The notes under the pieces were generated by a model. It did not search any database, was not told the DNA's origin, and worked only from the letters and a program-made list of their open reading frames with translations. Below, one piece after another: positions 51,214 through 60,448 of a DNA stretch of 64,000 bases. The stretch spans positions 62,001 to 126,000 of the forward strand of contig JBOHNL010000004.1 of the NCBI GenBank assembly GCA_050730655.1, written 5' to 3'. The translations under genes were made by a program, and so were the position numbers. Origin of the DNA: JAFEBO01 sp050730655 (GTDB taxonomy: Bacteria; Planctomycetota; Phycisphaerae; Phycisphaerales; UBA1924). The number at the start of each line of letters is the position of its first letter. Positions within the stretch are counted from its first letter, which is position 1.

Positions 51214-52428
51214 TTACTGCACCTTGCCGGTTTCTTTCAAAGCGCGGATCCGTTCCGGCAGGCTCAGCAGCTTGATGAAGCCGCCGGCATCCTTGTGTTC
51301 GTAGATCTCGCCCTTTTCAAAGGTCACAACCTTCTCGGAATAGAGCGAGTTCGGGCTCTTGCGGCGGATGGCCGTCGCGACGCCTTTATACAGCCGCACC
51401 ACGATGTCGCCAGTCAGACGCTCGCTCGATTTCTGGATGCCCGCCCACAGCGTCTCGCGGTACGGGGTGAACCAACGGCCGTTGTAGACAGCTTCTGAGA
51501 ACCAGAGAGCGAGGTGTTCTTTGAAGTGGCGGGTTTCGCGATCCTGCACGAGTTCTTCTAGGCCCTTGATGGCTTCGACGAGGATCGTGCCACCCGGTGT
51601 CTCGTAGATGCCGCGGGACTTCATGCCGACGAGGCGATTTTCGACGAGGTCAACGCGGCCGACGCCGTGGACGCCGCCGATTCCGTTGAGCTTCTCGACG
51701 ATCTGCCACGCCAACATCTTCTGACCGTTCAGCGCGACTGGGCGCCCAGCCTCGAATGAGATGGTGACTTCCTCGGCCTTGTCGGGGGCGTTCTCCGGTG
51801 ACGCCGTCAGCATGTAGCAATCTTCGGGCGGGGCATTCCACGGATCTTCGATGCTGCCGCCCTCGTGGGAGATGTGCCAGAGGTTGCGGTCCCGCGAGTA
51901 GATCTTGGTGGCGCTCGCGGTGGTCGGAATGTTGCGGGCCTTCAGGTAATCGAGCATGGCGAGACGACCGGTGAGGTTCCAGTTGTCCATGCGCCACGGG
52001 GCGATGATCTCCATCTCCGGCGCGAGCGCGGCATACGCCGACTCAAACCGAACCTGATCGTTGCCCTTGCCGGTGCAACCGTGCGCAAGCGCCGTGCAAC
52101 CGAACTTGCGAGCGGCCTCGACCTGCGCCTTGGCGAGGATCGGACGCGCCATCGCGGTGCCGAGCAGATAGCGGCCTTCGTAGAGCGAACCCGCCATCAC
52201 GCAGGGCATGACGAAGTCGTCGATGAACTCTTTCTTGAGATCGACAACGACGCAGTCTTTCGCGCCGGAGTCTTTGGCTTTTTTCTCGACACCGACGAGC
52301 TCGTCGGAGCCTTGACCGACGTCGCCGACGACGCCGTAGACCTCGCAGTCCATGTTTTCTTTGAGCCAGGGGATGATGACGGACGTATCGAGGCCGCCGG
52401 AGTAGGCGATAGCAATCTTCTTGGGCAT
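51214..52428 (-). CDS. argG: Argininosuccinate synthase
   Basis: 404 residues. Joins citrulline and aspartate with ATP. The N-terminal PP-loop AIAYSGGLDTSVIIPWLKE is intact, with TALAHGCTGKGNDQVRFESA, KIYSRDRNLWHISHEGG and GRWFTPYRETLWAGIQKSSE. The ATG at 52428 (MPKKIAIAYSGG) is the family start. It lies 71 nt after argF and 34 nt before the lipoprotein gene, all on the minus strand. Confidence 0.96.
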   Translation of the reverse strand: MPKKIAIAYSGGLDTSVIIPWLKENMDCEVYGVVGDVGQGSDELVGVEKKAKDSGAKDCVVVDLKKEFIDDFVMPCVMAGSLYEGRYLLGTAMARPILAKAQVEAARKFGCTALAHGCTGKGNDQVRFESAYAALAPEMEIIAPWRMDNWNLTGRLAMLDYLKARNIPTTASATKIYSRDRNLWHISHEGGSIEDPWNAPPEDCYMLTASPENAPDKAEEVTISFEAGRPVALNGQKMLAWQIVEKLNGIGGVHGVGRVDLVENRLVGMKSRGIYETPGGTILVEAIKGLEELVQDRETRHFKEHLALWFSEAVYNGRWFTPYRETLWAGIQKSSERLTGDIVVRLYKGVATAIRRKSPNSLYSEKVVTFEKGEIYEHKDAGGFIKLLSLPERIRALKETGKVQ

Positions 52429-52499
52429 GGACAATCTCTCGTGTGCTCGCGACCGGAATTTCACGGTGCGGCGGGTGCGAACCTGGAAACCGATAAAGA

Positions 52500-53468
52500 T
52501 TAGTCGCGGAGCATGTGGAAAAGCAGTGCCATCTGCGCGTGCATGCGGTTTTCTGCCTGGTCGAAGACGATCGAGGCGGGCGAATCGATGACCTCATCCG
52601 TCACTTCGCTGCCGCGATGGGCGGGGAGGCAGTGCATAAAGAGCGACGGGGTTTTTGCACCCGCTCCGGCCTTTTGCATCAGGGAGGCATTCACCTGAAA
52701 TGGCTTAAAGAGCTTGCGGATGCGATCGGTCTCGCTTCCCTGACCCATCGAAACCCAGACGTCGGTGTAAACAGCGTCGTGACCGGCGATGTCGGCGAGA
52801 TCGTGCGAGACTTTGAGCTGCGCGCCCGACTTGGCGGCCAGCGCCTTGCACTCTTCCAAAACCGAAGCGCTCGGATCGCGTCCGGCCGGAGTGAGCGCCG
52901 TGACGTGCGTACCGAGAATCGCGCCGAGCTCCATGAGCGAGTGGCAGACGTTGTTTCCGTCCCCTACGTACGCGAGGCGCAGACCCTTGAGCTCGGTGCG
53001 TTTTTCCTGAAGAGTCATGAAGTCGGCCAACGCCTGACACGGATGGAAAATGTCGCTGAGCGCGTTCACAACGGGAACCTTGCTCGCGTCCGACATCTGC
53101 TCGAGCACGGTCTGTTTGTAGACGCGCGCGACGATCGCGTGAACCCAGCGTTCCAGGTTGTGCCCGTAGTCGGCCACGGTTTCGCGTTCACCAAGCCGCG
53201 TTTCGGAATGGTCGAGATACACGGCCTGCGCGCCGAGACGATGAATACCGACTTCAAAGCTCACGCGGGTACGGAGCGAGGGTTTCTCGAAGAGCATCGC
53301 GATCGAGCGGCCCTTGAGCGACTCGGAAAACTCGGACGGATTCTTTTTCATCGCCCGAGCGGTCTTGAAGAGCGCGAGGACGTCTTCGCGTGTCAGGTGC
53401 GAGAGGCGAAGAACATCGTGCTGGCGAAGATTGGGAATCGAGACGCCAGTAGAAGCGTTTCCGGCCAT
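52500..53468 (-). CDS. argF: Ornithine carbamoyltransferase
   Basis: 322 residues. Transfers the carbamoyl group to ornithine, giving citrulline. Carbamoyl-phosphate site MLFEKPSLRTRVSFEVG (Ser64, Arg66, Thr67, Arg68), HPCQ at 142-145, SMGQ-type loop WVSMGQGSE and the ornithine-side FMHCLPAHRG. The HCLP motif separates it from acetylornithine carbamoyltransferases. The start at 53468 is preferred; the longer frame to 53504 has little support. The gap to argB contains a 26-bp inverted repeat. Confidence 0.94.
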   Translation of the reverse strand: MAGNASTGVSIPNLRQHDVLRLSHLTREDVLALFKTARAMKKNPSEFSESLKGRSIAMLFEKPSLRTRVSFEVGIHRLGAQAVYLDHSETRLGERETVADYGHNLERWVHAIVARVYKQTVLEQMSDASKVPVVNALSDIFHPCQALADFMTLQEKRTELKGLRLAYVGDGNNVCHSLMELGAILGTHVTALTPAGRDPSASVLEECKALAAKSGAQLKVSHDLADIAGHDAVYTDVWVSMGQGSETDRIRKLFKPFQVNASLMQKAGAGAKTPSLFMHCLPAHRGSEVTDEVIDSPASIVFDQAENRMHAQMALLFHMLRD

Positions 53469-53520
53469 TTTCTGTGTGAATCTCCAAAGGGCGAATTGGG
53501 ACAATATGCAGGATTCGAGA

Positions 53521-53665
53521 GAACGCGGAGTGCGCGGAGGTTGCGGCGTGGCGCAGAGAAAATCGGGAACGGAGCGAGACCCAATTCAGCTCACGACGAA
53601 CGGCAGCGTTTACCTGTTTTCCTGCCTCTCCGCGAACCTCCGCAACCTCCGCGCACTCCGCGTTC
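53521..53665. repeat. Perfect 26-bp inverted repeat between argB and argF
   Basis: Arms at 53521-53546 (beginning GAACGCGGAGTGCGCGGAGG) and 53640-53665, perfect complements, 93 nt apart. The right arm plus its flank forms a GCGGAGNNN tandem run of period ~9 on the minus strand. No T-run adjacent in the minus direction. The spacer has no recognised gene. Confidence 0.85.
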
Positions 53666-53711
53666 GCTCCATTTCACTCGCCAACTGCGAAGGAGGGTGT
53701 GTCGCACAGTG

Positions 53712-54554
53712 TCAGGCCGCAGAAATTCGCGTGCCTACTTGCTCGCCTTTCGTCCAGCGGAGCAGGTGATCCGGGCGATCGCCGGAAAGGATGACAACCG
53801 GCGAACCGGTTTCTGTGGCGACCTTTGCCGCGGCACGCGTCTTGGGGATCATCCCGCCGTAGATGTCGCCCGAAGCGATCAGCCGTTCAATCTCCGACGG
53901 CGTCGCGTGCGCAATAAACGTGCCCGACTTGTCCTTGATGCCCTCGACATCCGTAAGCAGCACGAGCGCCGAAGCCTTCAGTCCCCTAGCGAGTCCCGCA
54001 GCGGCATCGTCGGCATTGAGGTTCAGAGGCTGTCCACCTTCATCGAGCCCGATCGAGCAGAGAACCGGGATGTATCCGCTGGCGATCAGAGTGCGAGCGA
54101 GTTCGGCTTGTCCGCAGACAACTTCACCCACGCGACCCAGATCCGCCGGACCGGCATCGGTTGCGATCGGAGCGACCTTACGACATGCGAGCATCCCGCC
54201 GTCGCCTAAACACAGGCCAACGCCCTTGCCCCCAGCGCGCTGAATGCACCCGACGAGCGACTTGTTCACGCTGCCCGCAAGCACCCCGACAATCTCCGGA
54301 ATCTGATCTTCCGGCGTGACGCGAAGCCCCTGCATCCGCGCCGGCTTAATACCGAGCCGATCCAACAGCCGATCGACGGCCTTGCCCCCACCGTGAACGA
54401 GAATCAGCCCGCCGGCGTGAGACTTCGAGAGCGCCACCAGCGAACGCCAAAGGTCGTCTTGCGTTGATTGGTGTTCGAGTGTCGTGCCGCCGACTTTGAC
54501 GATGAGCGGACCTTGGCCGCCCCCAGTTCCATGACCGTCGCCCGCCGCGTTCAC
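53712..54554 (-). CDS. argB: Acetylglutamate kinase
   Basis: 280 residues, amino acid kinase fold. Phosphorylates N-acetylglutamate. LIVKVGGTTLEHQ at the N-terminus, GLILVHGGGKAVDRLLDRLG (substrate/nucleotide loop), LNLNADDAAAGLARGLKASA and LLTDVEGIKDKSG, GGMIPKTRAAAKVATE. Complete for the family (~280-300). The GTG start overlaps the argC stop (GTGA), so argC and argB are coupled. It shows the longer N-terminus of neither arginine-sensitive nor insensitive enzymes clearly, so feedback inhibition is not predicted. Confidence 0.95.
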   Translation of the reverse strand: MNAAGDGHGTGGGQGPLIVKVGGTTLEHQSTQDDLWRSLVALSKSHAGGLILVHGGGKAVDRLLDRLGIKPARMQGLRVTPEDQIPEIVGVLAGSVNKSLVGCIQRAGGKGVGLCLGDGGMLACRKVAPIATDAGPADLGRVGEVVCGQAELARTLIASGYIPVLCSIGLDEGGQPLNLNADDAAAGLARGLKASALVLLTDVEGIKDKSGTFIAHATPSEIERLIASGDIYGGMIPKTRAAAKVATETGSPVVILSGDRPDHLLRWTKGEQVGTRISAA

Positions 54555-55612
54555 GAACGAACTCCCGCGCCGTGCTTTGGGTGCAGCCCCGTCGTCTCGC
54601 TAAGCCCAAGCCGAATATTCATGCACTGCACAGCTTGGCCCGACGCGCCCTTCACAAGATTGTCGATCGCGCTCACAACGATCAGATGATCGTGCTCGGC
54701 ATCAAGCGCCCATCCGATATCGCAGAAATTCGTCTGACGCACATCCGCGACCGCCGGATACGCCTTCGGAGGCAGCAACCTCACAAACGGTTCGTTCGCG
54801 TATGCATCCGCAAACACCCGACCAATCTTCTCGCTCGTCGTTCCGGGCACAAGATCCACATGAATCGTCGAAAGAATCCCACGATCAAACGCCACCAGAT
54901 GCGGCGTGAAAAGCGTGGGCGTTCCCACGTACGCATCGATCTCCGGCTGATGCCGATGCGAGAGCACGCCGTAGGGCTGAAGACTCAACTCCGGCAACAG
55001 GTACTTCGCATTCGCGCCGCGGCCCGCGCCGGTCACGCCCGAAGTCGAGTCCACGATCGGCCTCGTGCCAGCCTTGATCAGCCCCGCACGCTTCAGCGGC
55101 GCAAGTGCGAGAATCGCCGACGTCGGATAGCACCCCGGCACAGCAATCAGATTCGCCTTCGCGATCTGATCGCGATGCAGCTCCGGCAATCCATACACCG
55201 CCGACGCCAGCAGCGCCGCGTTCGAGTGCTCAAACCCGTAGTGCTTTGGATACAGCGCGGCACTCTTCAGCCGAAACGCCGCCGACAGGTCCAACACCAC
55301 CGCGCCGGTCTTCAAAAACTCCGAGGCGAGTTCAAGACTCGCCTCGTGCGGCGTCGCCAGAAAAATCGCGCCCGGCTTCAGTGCCGCGACCGCGCCAAGA
55401 TCGACCGGCAACACCGGCAGCTCGCACACCCCGCGAAACCGAGTAAACAGCTCGTCAAACTTGCCGGCCTGATCGCCTTTCTCCCGGCGCGCAGAAGCAA
55501 ACAGCCCCACCACTTCCGCGCTCGGATGCTCGGAGAGGATTGAAACAAGTTCCGCGCCCGAGTAACCCCCGGCGCCGACGATCACGACGCGCTTTCGCGC
55601 CGCAGTAGCCAT
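54551..55612 (-). CDS. argC: N-acetyl-gamma-glutamyl-phosphate reductase
   Basis: 353 residues. NADPH-binding VVIVGAGGYSGAELVSILS; catalytic Cys161 in AVPGCYPTSAIL; the substrate loop SGVTGAGRGANAKYLLPE and HRHQPEIDAYVG (catalytic His). It reduces the acyl phosphate to N-acetylglutamate semialdehyde. Its start is 14 nt after the DUF3467 gene, making it the second gene of the operon. Confidence 0.95.
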   Translation of the reverse strand: MATAARKRVVIVGAGGYSGAELVSILSEHPSAEVVGLFASARREKGDQAGKFDELFTRFRGVCELPVLPVDLGAVAALKPGAIFLATPHEASLELASEFLKTGAVVLDLSAAFRLKSAALYPKHYGFEHSNAALLASAVYGLPELHRDQIAKANLIAVPGCYPTSAILALAPLKRAGLIKAGTRPIVDSTSGVTGAGRGANAKYLLPELSLQPYGVLSHRHQPEIDAYVGTPTLFTPHLVAFDRGILSTIHVDLVPGTTSEKIGRVFADAYANEPFVRLLPPKAYPAVADVRQTNFCDIGWALDAEHDHLIVVSAIDNLVKGASGQAVQCMNIRLGLSETTGLHPKHGAGVRS

Positions 55613-55626
55613 CTTTCTTTTCCTTA

Positions 55627-55935
55627 CTACTGAATACGCGGGACCGAACTCTGTGCTTCCGCAACGGCCTGGTCATACCGACGAGTCAGTTCCGCGAGCG
55701 TCGCCGCCAGCCGCTTCGCACCGTTCCAGTTCATCACCACGCGGCTGCCGATCGCAAAGTGAATCGCCTGCTGACCGTCGGGTCCCTGCTGCGGCACATT
55801 CAGCCCGAAGTCGAGCACGACCTCGTCCTGCGTGTTGGTCGTGCGGATCGTGTTGGCGTAGGTCGTGACCATCTTGGTCTCGTCGATACGGATGGCGACC
55901 TGCTGCTGTTGATTCTGATTCGGCGTGCTGGACAT
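55627..55935 (-). CDS. DUF3467 family protein
   Basis: 102 residues. Pattern ATKMVTTYANTIRTTNTQDE-like segment (here IDETKMVTTYANTIRTTNTQ), then VVLDFGLNVPQQ and IGSRVVMNWNGAKRLAATL, fits DUF3467, a small protein family of unknown function widespread in bacteria and archaea. The N-terminus is Gln rich. It is the first gene of the arg transcription unit on the minus strand and shares a 149-bp divergent upstream region with the Ppx gene. Confidence 0.8.
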   Translation of the reverse strand: MSSTPNQNQQQQVAIRIDETKMVTTYANTIRTTNTQDEVVLDFGLNVPQQGPDGQQAIHFAIGSRVVMNWNGAKRLAATLAELTRRYDQAVAEAQSSVPRIQ

Positions 55936-55991
55936 GGGAGGCTCCTGGCCTGGCGATCGTGCCGCGAGGCTGCTGCTTTTGACTGCTCACC

Positions 55992-56017
55992 GGTTGTGGT
56001 ACAACCATCAATTGATG
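55992..56017. promoter_or_regulatory. Two abutting palindromes in the arg/ppx divergent region
   Basis: GGTTGT-GGT-ACAACC (55992-56006) and the perfect 12-nt palindrome CATCAATTGATG (56006-56017) share one base. Position between the DUF3467-arg genes and the ppx gene suggests operator sites. They do not match the ArgR box well. Confidence 0.5.
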
Positions 56018-56084
56018 AGGGAACGAGTTTAGTCCGCCCCTCCCAACCGCGCCGGCTAATCACCCGCGCTTTCGAGGTCGCCCG

Positions 56085-57692
56085 ATGGCATTGGCCGAAC
56101 CGCAACGAACAAGAAGGGTCGCCCGCGCCACTTCGACGCTGCTCGCAGCAATCGACATCGGCAGTAATGCTGTCCGCTTCGCCCTCGCAAGGGCCGACGC
56201 ACGAGGCGGTCTCACGATTCTCGATGAACGCCGGCGTCCCACCCGCCTCGGCGCGAATCTCGCGAGCGGCAAGGGGCTTCCAAAGGCCGCAGTCAAGGCC
56301 ACCATCGCCGCAGTCAAGGAATTCTGCTTCGACGCGCTCCGTCACGATGTCAAATTCACGCGCGTCGTCGCGACCGCTGCTGTGCGCGAGGCGCCCGACG
56401 GTGCAAACTTCGTCCGCCGGCTCGAGTCCCAGACCGGGCTTCCGGTCGAGATCATCGGCGCGGACGAAGAGGCACGCCTTGCGTTCTCAAGCTGCCGCGC
56501 CGCGTTCGATCTGCAGAAACAAACTGTCGCGATCGTCGATATCGGTGGCGGCAGCGTGCAGGTCAGTCTTGCCTGGCGGGGCGTGCTCTTCGATTCGATC
56601 TCTATGCCGCTCGGCGCTGTGCGCCTGACGTCTATGTTTCAGCCCGCGAAGCGAAAGGACGCCGGTGATCCGCTCGCTCGCATGCGCAAATACGTGGCGC
56701 AAACCATCGAAAAGAGTCTGCCGGCGTTGGAGCTTTCACCTTCCACGCTCATCGGCTGCGGCGGGACCTTCGCCACCATCGGTGCACTCGTGGGTGATTT
56801 CGCCGGGCGGCGCGTTTTGGGCCCGATGCTCGCGCAAAAGGTTCGGCCGCTTGTGAGCGCCGGTCACACCGCAGCCGAACTCGCGCAGCTGGTGGATTCG
56901 ATCGAAAAACTCGACAGCCCCAAACGCGCGGAGCTGCTTCGGAAAGCCGGCGTCCCTCCCGATCGCGCCGAGATTCTTCCCGCCGGGCTATTGGTCGCCC
57001 GCGAACTCGTCAAGCGGCTGGGGGTGAAGCGAATTGTGCCCCATGTTGGGGGCGTACGCGACGGCTTGCTCCGCGAGATGGCTGTCCCCGGAACAGCCGC
57101 GGGGCTGACCGACCGCGCCCGCGAACTTGCCCGAGCCGCCCGATACGAAGTCGCCCATAGCGAACAAGTCGCGCATCTCGCGGTGGCACTTCTTCACGAT
57201 CTGGCCGATGTCGATCGAATCCGCGAAGCGCTCGACGATCGCCCCGATGCCACGGAACTCCTTGAGAGCGCGGGCCTGCTCCACGATCTGGGCGTGCCCA
57301 TTGATTACGACCGCCACCACAAAGTTTCGCGCCGCATTGTCGAGCTCGCAAACTGGCGCGGCATCGCCCCGCTCGATCGCGCCATCATCGCCAACATCGC
57401 GCGGTATCACCGAAAGTCGCTCCCGCTTCCAAAGCACGCCCCGTTCATGACGCTTCCGCCCCGCGCGCGCCAGATCGTCCGCGTCCTTGCCGGAATTCTG
57501 CGAATCGCCGATGGCCTCGATCGCTCGCACGCCCAATTGACGACAGGCGTCCGGGTTCGGATCACGCCGTCGACGCTCCACATCGTCGCCGAAGGTGTCG
57601 GAGCCGACCAACCCGACATCCGGGCTGGGGCCAAGAAATCGGACCTGCTTTCCGCCGCGATTCGCCGAAGAATCACGGTCAGCGCGGGATGA
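56085..57692 (+). CDS. Ppx/GppA family phosphatase with C-terminal HD domain
   Basis: 535 residues. Sugar-kinase-like fold: LLAAIDIGSNAVRFALARAD (phosphate 1), TRVVATAAVREAPDG, VAIVDIGGGSVQVSL (phosphate 2 region) and LIGCGGTFATIGAL. The C-terminal HD-type domain has HSEQVAHLAVALLHDLAD, AGLLHDLGVPIDYDRHHK and ANIARYHRKSLP. It hydrolyses polyphosphate or (p)ppGpp; sequence does not decide which. It is typical in length for Ppx (~500). A separate CHAD protein in the window may also bind polyphosphate. Confidence 0.92.
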   Translation: MALAEPQRTRRVARATSTLLAAIDIGSNAVRFALARADARGGLTILDERRRPTRLGANLASGKGLPKAAVKATIAAVKEFCFDALRHDVKFTRVVATAAVREAPDGANFVRRLESQTGLPVEIIGADEEARLAFSSCRAAFDLQKQTVAIVDIGGGSVQVSLAWRGVLFDSISMPLGAVRLTSMFQPAKRKDAGDPLARMRKYVAQTIEKSLPALELSPSTLIGCGGTFATIGALVGDFAGRRVLGPMLAQKVRPLVSAGHTAAELAQLVDSIEKLDSPKRAELLRKAGVPPDRAEILPAGLLVARELVKRLGVKRIVPHVGGVRDGLLREMAVPGTAAGLTDRARELARAARYEVAHSEQVAHLAVALLHDLADVDRIREALDDRPDATELLESAGLLHDLGVPIDYDRHHKVSRRIVELANWRGIAPLDRAIIANIARYHRKSLPLPKHAPFMTLPPRARQIVRVLAGILRIADGLDRSHAQLTTGVRVRITPSTLHIVAEGVGADQPDIRAGAKKSDLLSAAIRRRITVSAG

Positions 57693-57784
57693 AACCAAAA
57701 CCGCTCGGCTGACCGAGCCGGAATGACGATAATTCGCCAGTCTAGAAAATGCTCGGGCAAATCGGACGTGAAACGGGAGTGTGC

Positions 57785-58708
57785 ATGCGGGAAGTGTTGC
57801 GATCAGTCGTCAGCGGAATCAGGAAGAGCCCGGCGCTCAATTCAGTTGCACGCGCCTGCGTGAAGGCGATCCCCGATAAGCGCCACATCACCAACATGCG
57901 CGACATCGGCCCCGTCGCGATCCGACTGCGGCGTCACCGCTACCTGCTGTGGGAGCATCCGCTCATCCACGATGCGTTCATGGTCTCGCTCTTCGCGCGC
58001 CTTATCAAGCCCAACGACGTTGTGTATGACATCGGCGCAAACATCGGACTCTACACCCGCCTGATGCACCAGTGGTTCGGGGCAAGCTATCTGTACGCGT
58101 TTGAGCCGATGCTCGAGAATCGCGAACTGCTTGAAGAAAACGTGCGCCTCGGCAACATGCAGAAGATCACCGAGGTCTCCGCGCTTGCGCTCTCCGATGC
58201 CGCGGGAAAAGAAGAACTCCAGATCGACGACATGAACTCCGGCTCAGCCGTCCTCAACAGCATTTCCGGTGGCGAGGCGTCCAGCGGCCGCGCCCACTTC
58301 GGACTTCCGCCGAAGACCGAAACCGTCGAACTCGAAACGCTTGATGCGTTCGTCCGGCGCTCCGGCGTCCGCCCACCGACGATGATGAAGATTGATACCG
58401 AAGGCGCGGAGGTGAAAATCCTCATCGGCGGGCGTGAAACCATCCGTACGCACAAGCCCAGAATGGCCATAGCCCTGCACGGCGAGGACAAAGCCAAGGG
58501 CACGCTCGAACAACTCGAGATCCTCCAGTGCCCCGCGTACGGCTACGTGAAGGAGGGCGGTAAAGTGATCTACCGCCGCCTTGCTGTCGCGGATTTCGAC
58601 CGCCTGGGAAACAACAACATCCTCGCGGCATACGACGAAGAGCTGCTCCGCCAGGAACCAAAGCCGCTGGAGAGCGCACCCAAACCGGGGGCCCACTCAG
58701 GGAAGTAA
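57785..58708 (+). CDS. FkbM family methyltransferase
   Basis: 307 residues. SAM-dependent methyltransferase of the FkbM type: VVYDIGANIGLYTRLMHQWF (motif I), YAFEPMLENRELLEENVRLG (motif II), and the C-terminal PTMMKIDTEGAEVKILIGGR (DxEG motif). These enzymes O-methylate sugars or other acceptors in surface glycans, or polyketides. The ATG at 57785 has GGGAG 5 nt upstream; the ATG at 57749 is possible. It lies 92 nt after the Ppx gene and has no glycan genes beside it. Confidence 0.88.
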   Translation: MREVLRSVVSGIRKSPALNSVARACVKAIPDKRHITNMRDIGPVAIRLRRHRYLLWEHPLIHDAFMVSLFARLIKPNDVVYDIGANIGLYTRLMHQWFGASYLYAFEPMLENRELLEENVRLGNMQKITEVSALALSDAAGKEELQIDDMNSGSAVLNSISGGEASSGRAHFGLPPKTETVELETLDAFVRRSGVRPPTMMKIDTEGAEVKILIGGRETIRTHKPRMAIALHGEDKAKGTLEQLEILQCPAYGYVKEGGKVIYRRLAVADFDRLGNNNILAAYDEELLRQEPKPLESAPKPGAHSGK

Positions 58709-58835
58709 CCCGTTTTCGGACGCCGAAGCGAATCCAGCGAATCTTTCTCGCATTGGCCTTGCGTTGGCCTGTACGATGTTGTCGCCGATCGTCGCAGCCA
58801 TGCGACGTGGCGTCAATCACCGGAGAGACAGAGAG

Positions 58836-60260
58836 ATGCGGAAATCCCATTCGGTCGTCCTGCTGGCGGGCTTGCTTTCCTGCGGCGCACTGGCGGACGA
58901 CGCGCAAACCGTCGGCGTTCCTGAACGCTTTGACAATCAGAAAGTTGTCCGCATCGCGCCGCGTGGAATCGCGGATGTGAATCTGCTTGAGCAAATTTCC
59001 AACGATCGCTGGACGTGCGGCCCGGGCGGCCCAAACGGCGAAGCCGATTACCGTGTAAAGGCTGCGGACTTGCCGCTGCTCAATCAGGCCGGAGTTCCCT
59101 ACCACGTCATCATCGATGATGTCCAGGCGCTGGTCGATGCGGAACAGGCCGAGATCAACGACCCGTTCCGGGATCGTGCGTTCTTTGATGCGTATCAGAA
59201 CTACACGGGCGTAAGCGACTACGTCAACACGCTCGTCTCGGCCTACCCCGGCTTTGTGACGCGCATCTCGCTGGGCAATTCGCTCCAGGGCCGCGAGATC
59301 TTCGGCTGCCGCGTCACCAGCCCGGTTCCGCCGATCGGCGGCTCGCCCCGCAAGCCCGTCGTCTTCTTCAACAGCGAGCAGCACGCGCGCGAGTGGATCG
59401 GTGTCATGGTCGACATGTACGTCGCCACGCAGTTCCTTTCGCAGTATCCGAGCAACACCGTCATCAAGAACCTGCTTGATACCTACGAATTCGTGTTTGT
59501 CCCGCTGAGCAATCCCGACGGCTACAACATCACATGGACCACCAGCCGCCTCTGGCGCAAAAACGCACGGACAGTCAGCGGCACAGTGCGGGGCGTCGAC
59601 CTCAATCGCAACTGGAGTACCGGCTGGGGCCTCAATTCCGGTTCGAGCGGCAGCGTGTCGAACGACACCTACCGAGGCACCGCGCCGTTCTCCGAACCCG
59701 AGACCCAGGTCCTCAGCAACTACGCCCTGTCGATTCCCAAACTCGTCGCGAGCATCGACTTCCACAGCTATTCGCAGCTGGTGCTGCGCCCGTGGACGTA
59801 TCAGTACACGTTGCCTCCCGGAATCGCGTCGTTTGATCGCATCGGCAACTCGATGGTGAGCGCGATTGCTGCCAGCACTGGCGCCAGCTACGAGTACGGC
59901 GGTCCGGACATTCTGTATTTGGCCTCGGGAACGGCCCCGGACTGGTTCTTCGCAACCACCGGCGCCGTCGCGCTGACGATCGAGCTTCGCGACACCGGCC
60001 AGAACGGCTTTGTGCTGCCGGTTTCACAGATCGTTCCGACGGGCAACGACGGTTTGGCCGGCGCGCTCGCGCTCGTCACCGGACTCTGCCGCGCCGATTT
60101 GAACCGCGACAACGTCGTCGACGACAGCGACTTCGTCCTGTTCGCGACCGCGTACGACACGTTTCTGACGAACAGCGCCGATTTCACCGGAGACGCGCGA
60201 ACCGACGACTCGGACTTTGTGTACTTCGCCGAGGCGTACGACCATCTGTCGTGCCCCTGA
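58836..60260 (+). CDS. Secreted M14 zinc carboxypeptidase with dockerin-like tail
   Basis: 474 residues. Signal peptide MRKSHSVVLLAGLLSCGALA. The M14 domain: VFFNSEQHAREWIGVMVDMY (zinc ligands His183 and Glu186), VPLSNPDGYNITWTTSRLWR, KNARTV, GVDLNRNWSTGWG, IDFHSYSQLVLRPWTY (third zinc ligand His) and ALTIELRDTGQNGF (catalytic Glu). It removes C-terminal amino acids. The C-terminus has two Asp-rich repeats, LNRDNVVDDSDFVLFATAYD and FTGDARTDDSDFVYFAEAYD, which resemble dockerin calcium-binding loops. It lies directly before the metzincin gene. Confidence 0.93.
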   Translation: MRKSHSVVLLAGLLSCGALADDAQTVGVPERFDNQKVVRIAPRGIADVNLLEQISNDRWTCGPGGPNGEADYRVKAADLPLLNQAGVPYHVIIDDVQALVDAEQAEINDPFRDRAFFDAYQNYTGVSDYVNTLVSAYPGFVTRISLGNSLQGREIFGCRVTSPVPPIGGSPRKPVVFFNSEQHAREWIGVMVDMYVATQFLSQYPSNTVIKNLLDTYEFVFVPLSNPDGYNITWTTSRLWRKNARTVSGTVRGVDLNRNWSTGWGLNSGSSGSVSNDTYRGTAPFSEPETQVLSNYALSIPKLVASIDFHSYSQLVLRPWTYQYTLPPGIASFDRIGNSMVSAIAASTGASYEYGGPDILYLASGTAPDWFFATTGAVALTIELRDTGQNGFVLPVSQIVPTGNDGLAGALALVTGLCRADLNRDNVVDDSDFVLFATAYDTFLTNSADFTGDARTDDSDFVYFAEAYDHLSCP

Positions 60261-60448
60261 TTGCGGGCATTGCAGTCCGATAAAGCAAATAAATCCGCAA
60301 CAATTCCGATCAAGTTCCGCAGGGTTCCAGTCGCGTTTCTTGCGAAAGTGTCGTATTCTCGAGTTGTGGCCGCAATGGCGGGCACGCGAGAAGGTTTTTG
60401 TATACGCCGAGCCTGGGCGCTCATGCCCCGCGCTCGCGGGAGAGACTC

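Noticed and set aside
52515..54209. 564-residue plus-strand frame
   Set aside because: Shadow of argF and argB; runs across the 26-bp inverted repeat.
58422..59765. 447-residue minus-strand frame
   Set aside because: Shadow of the FkbM and M14 genes.
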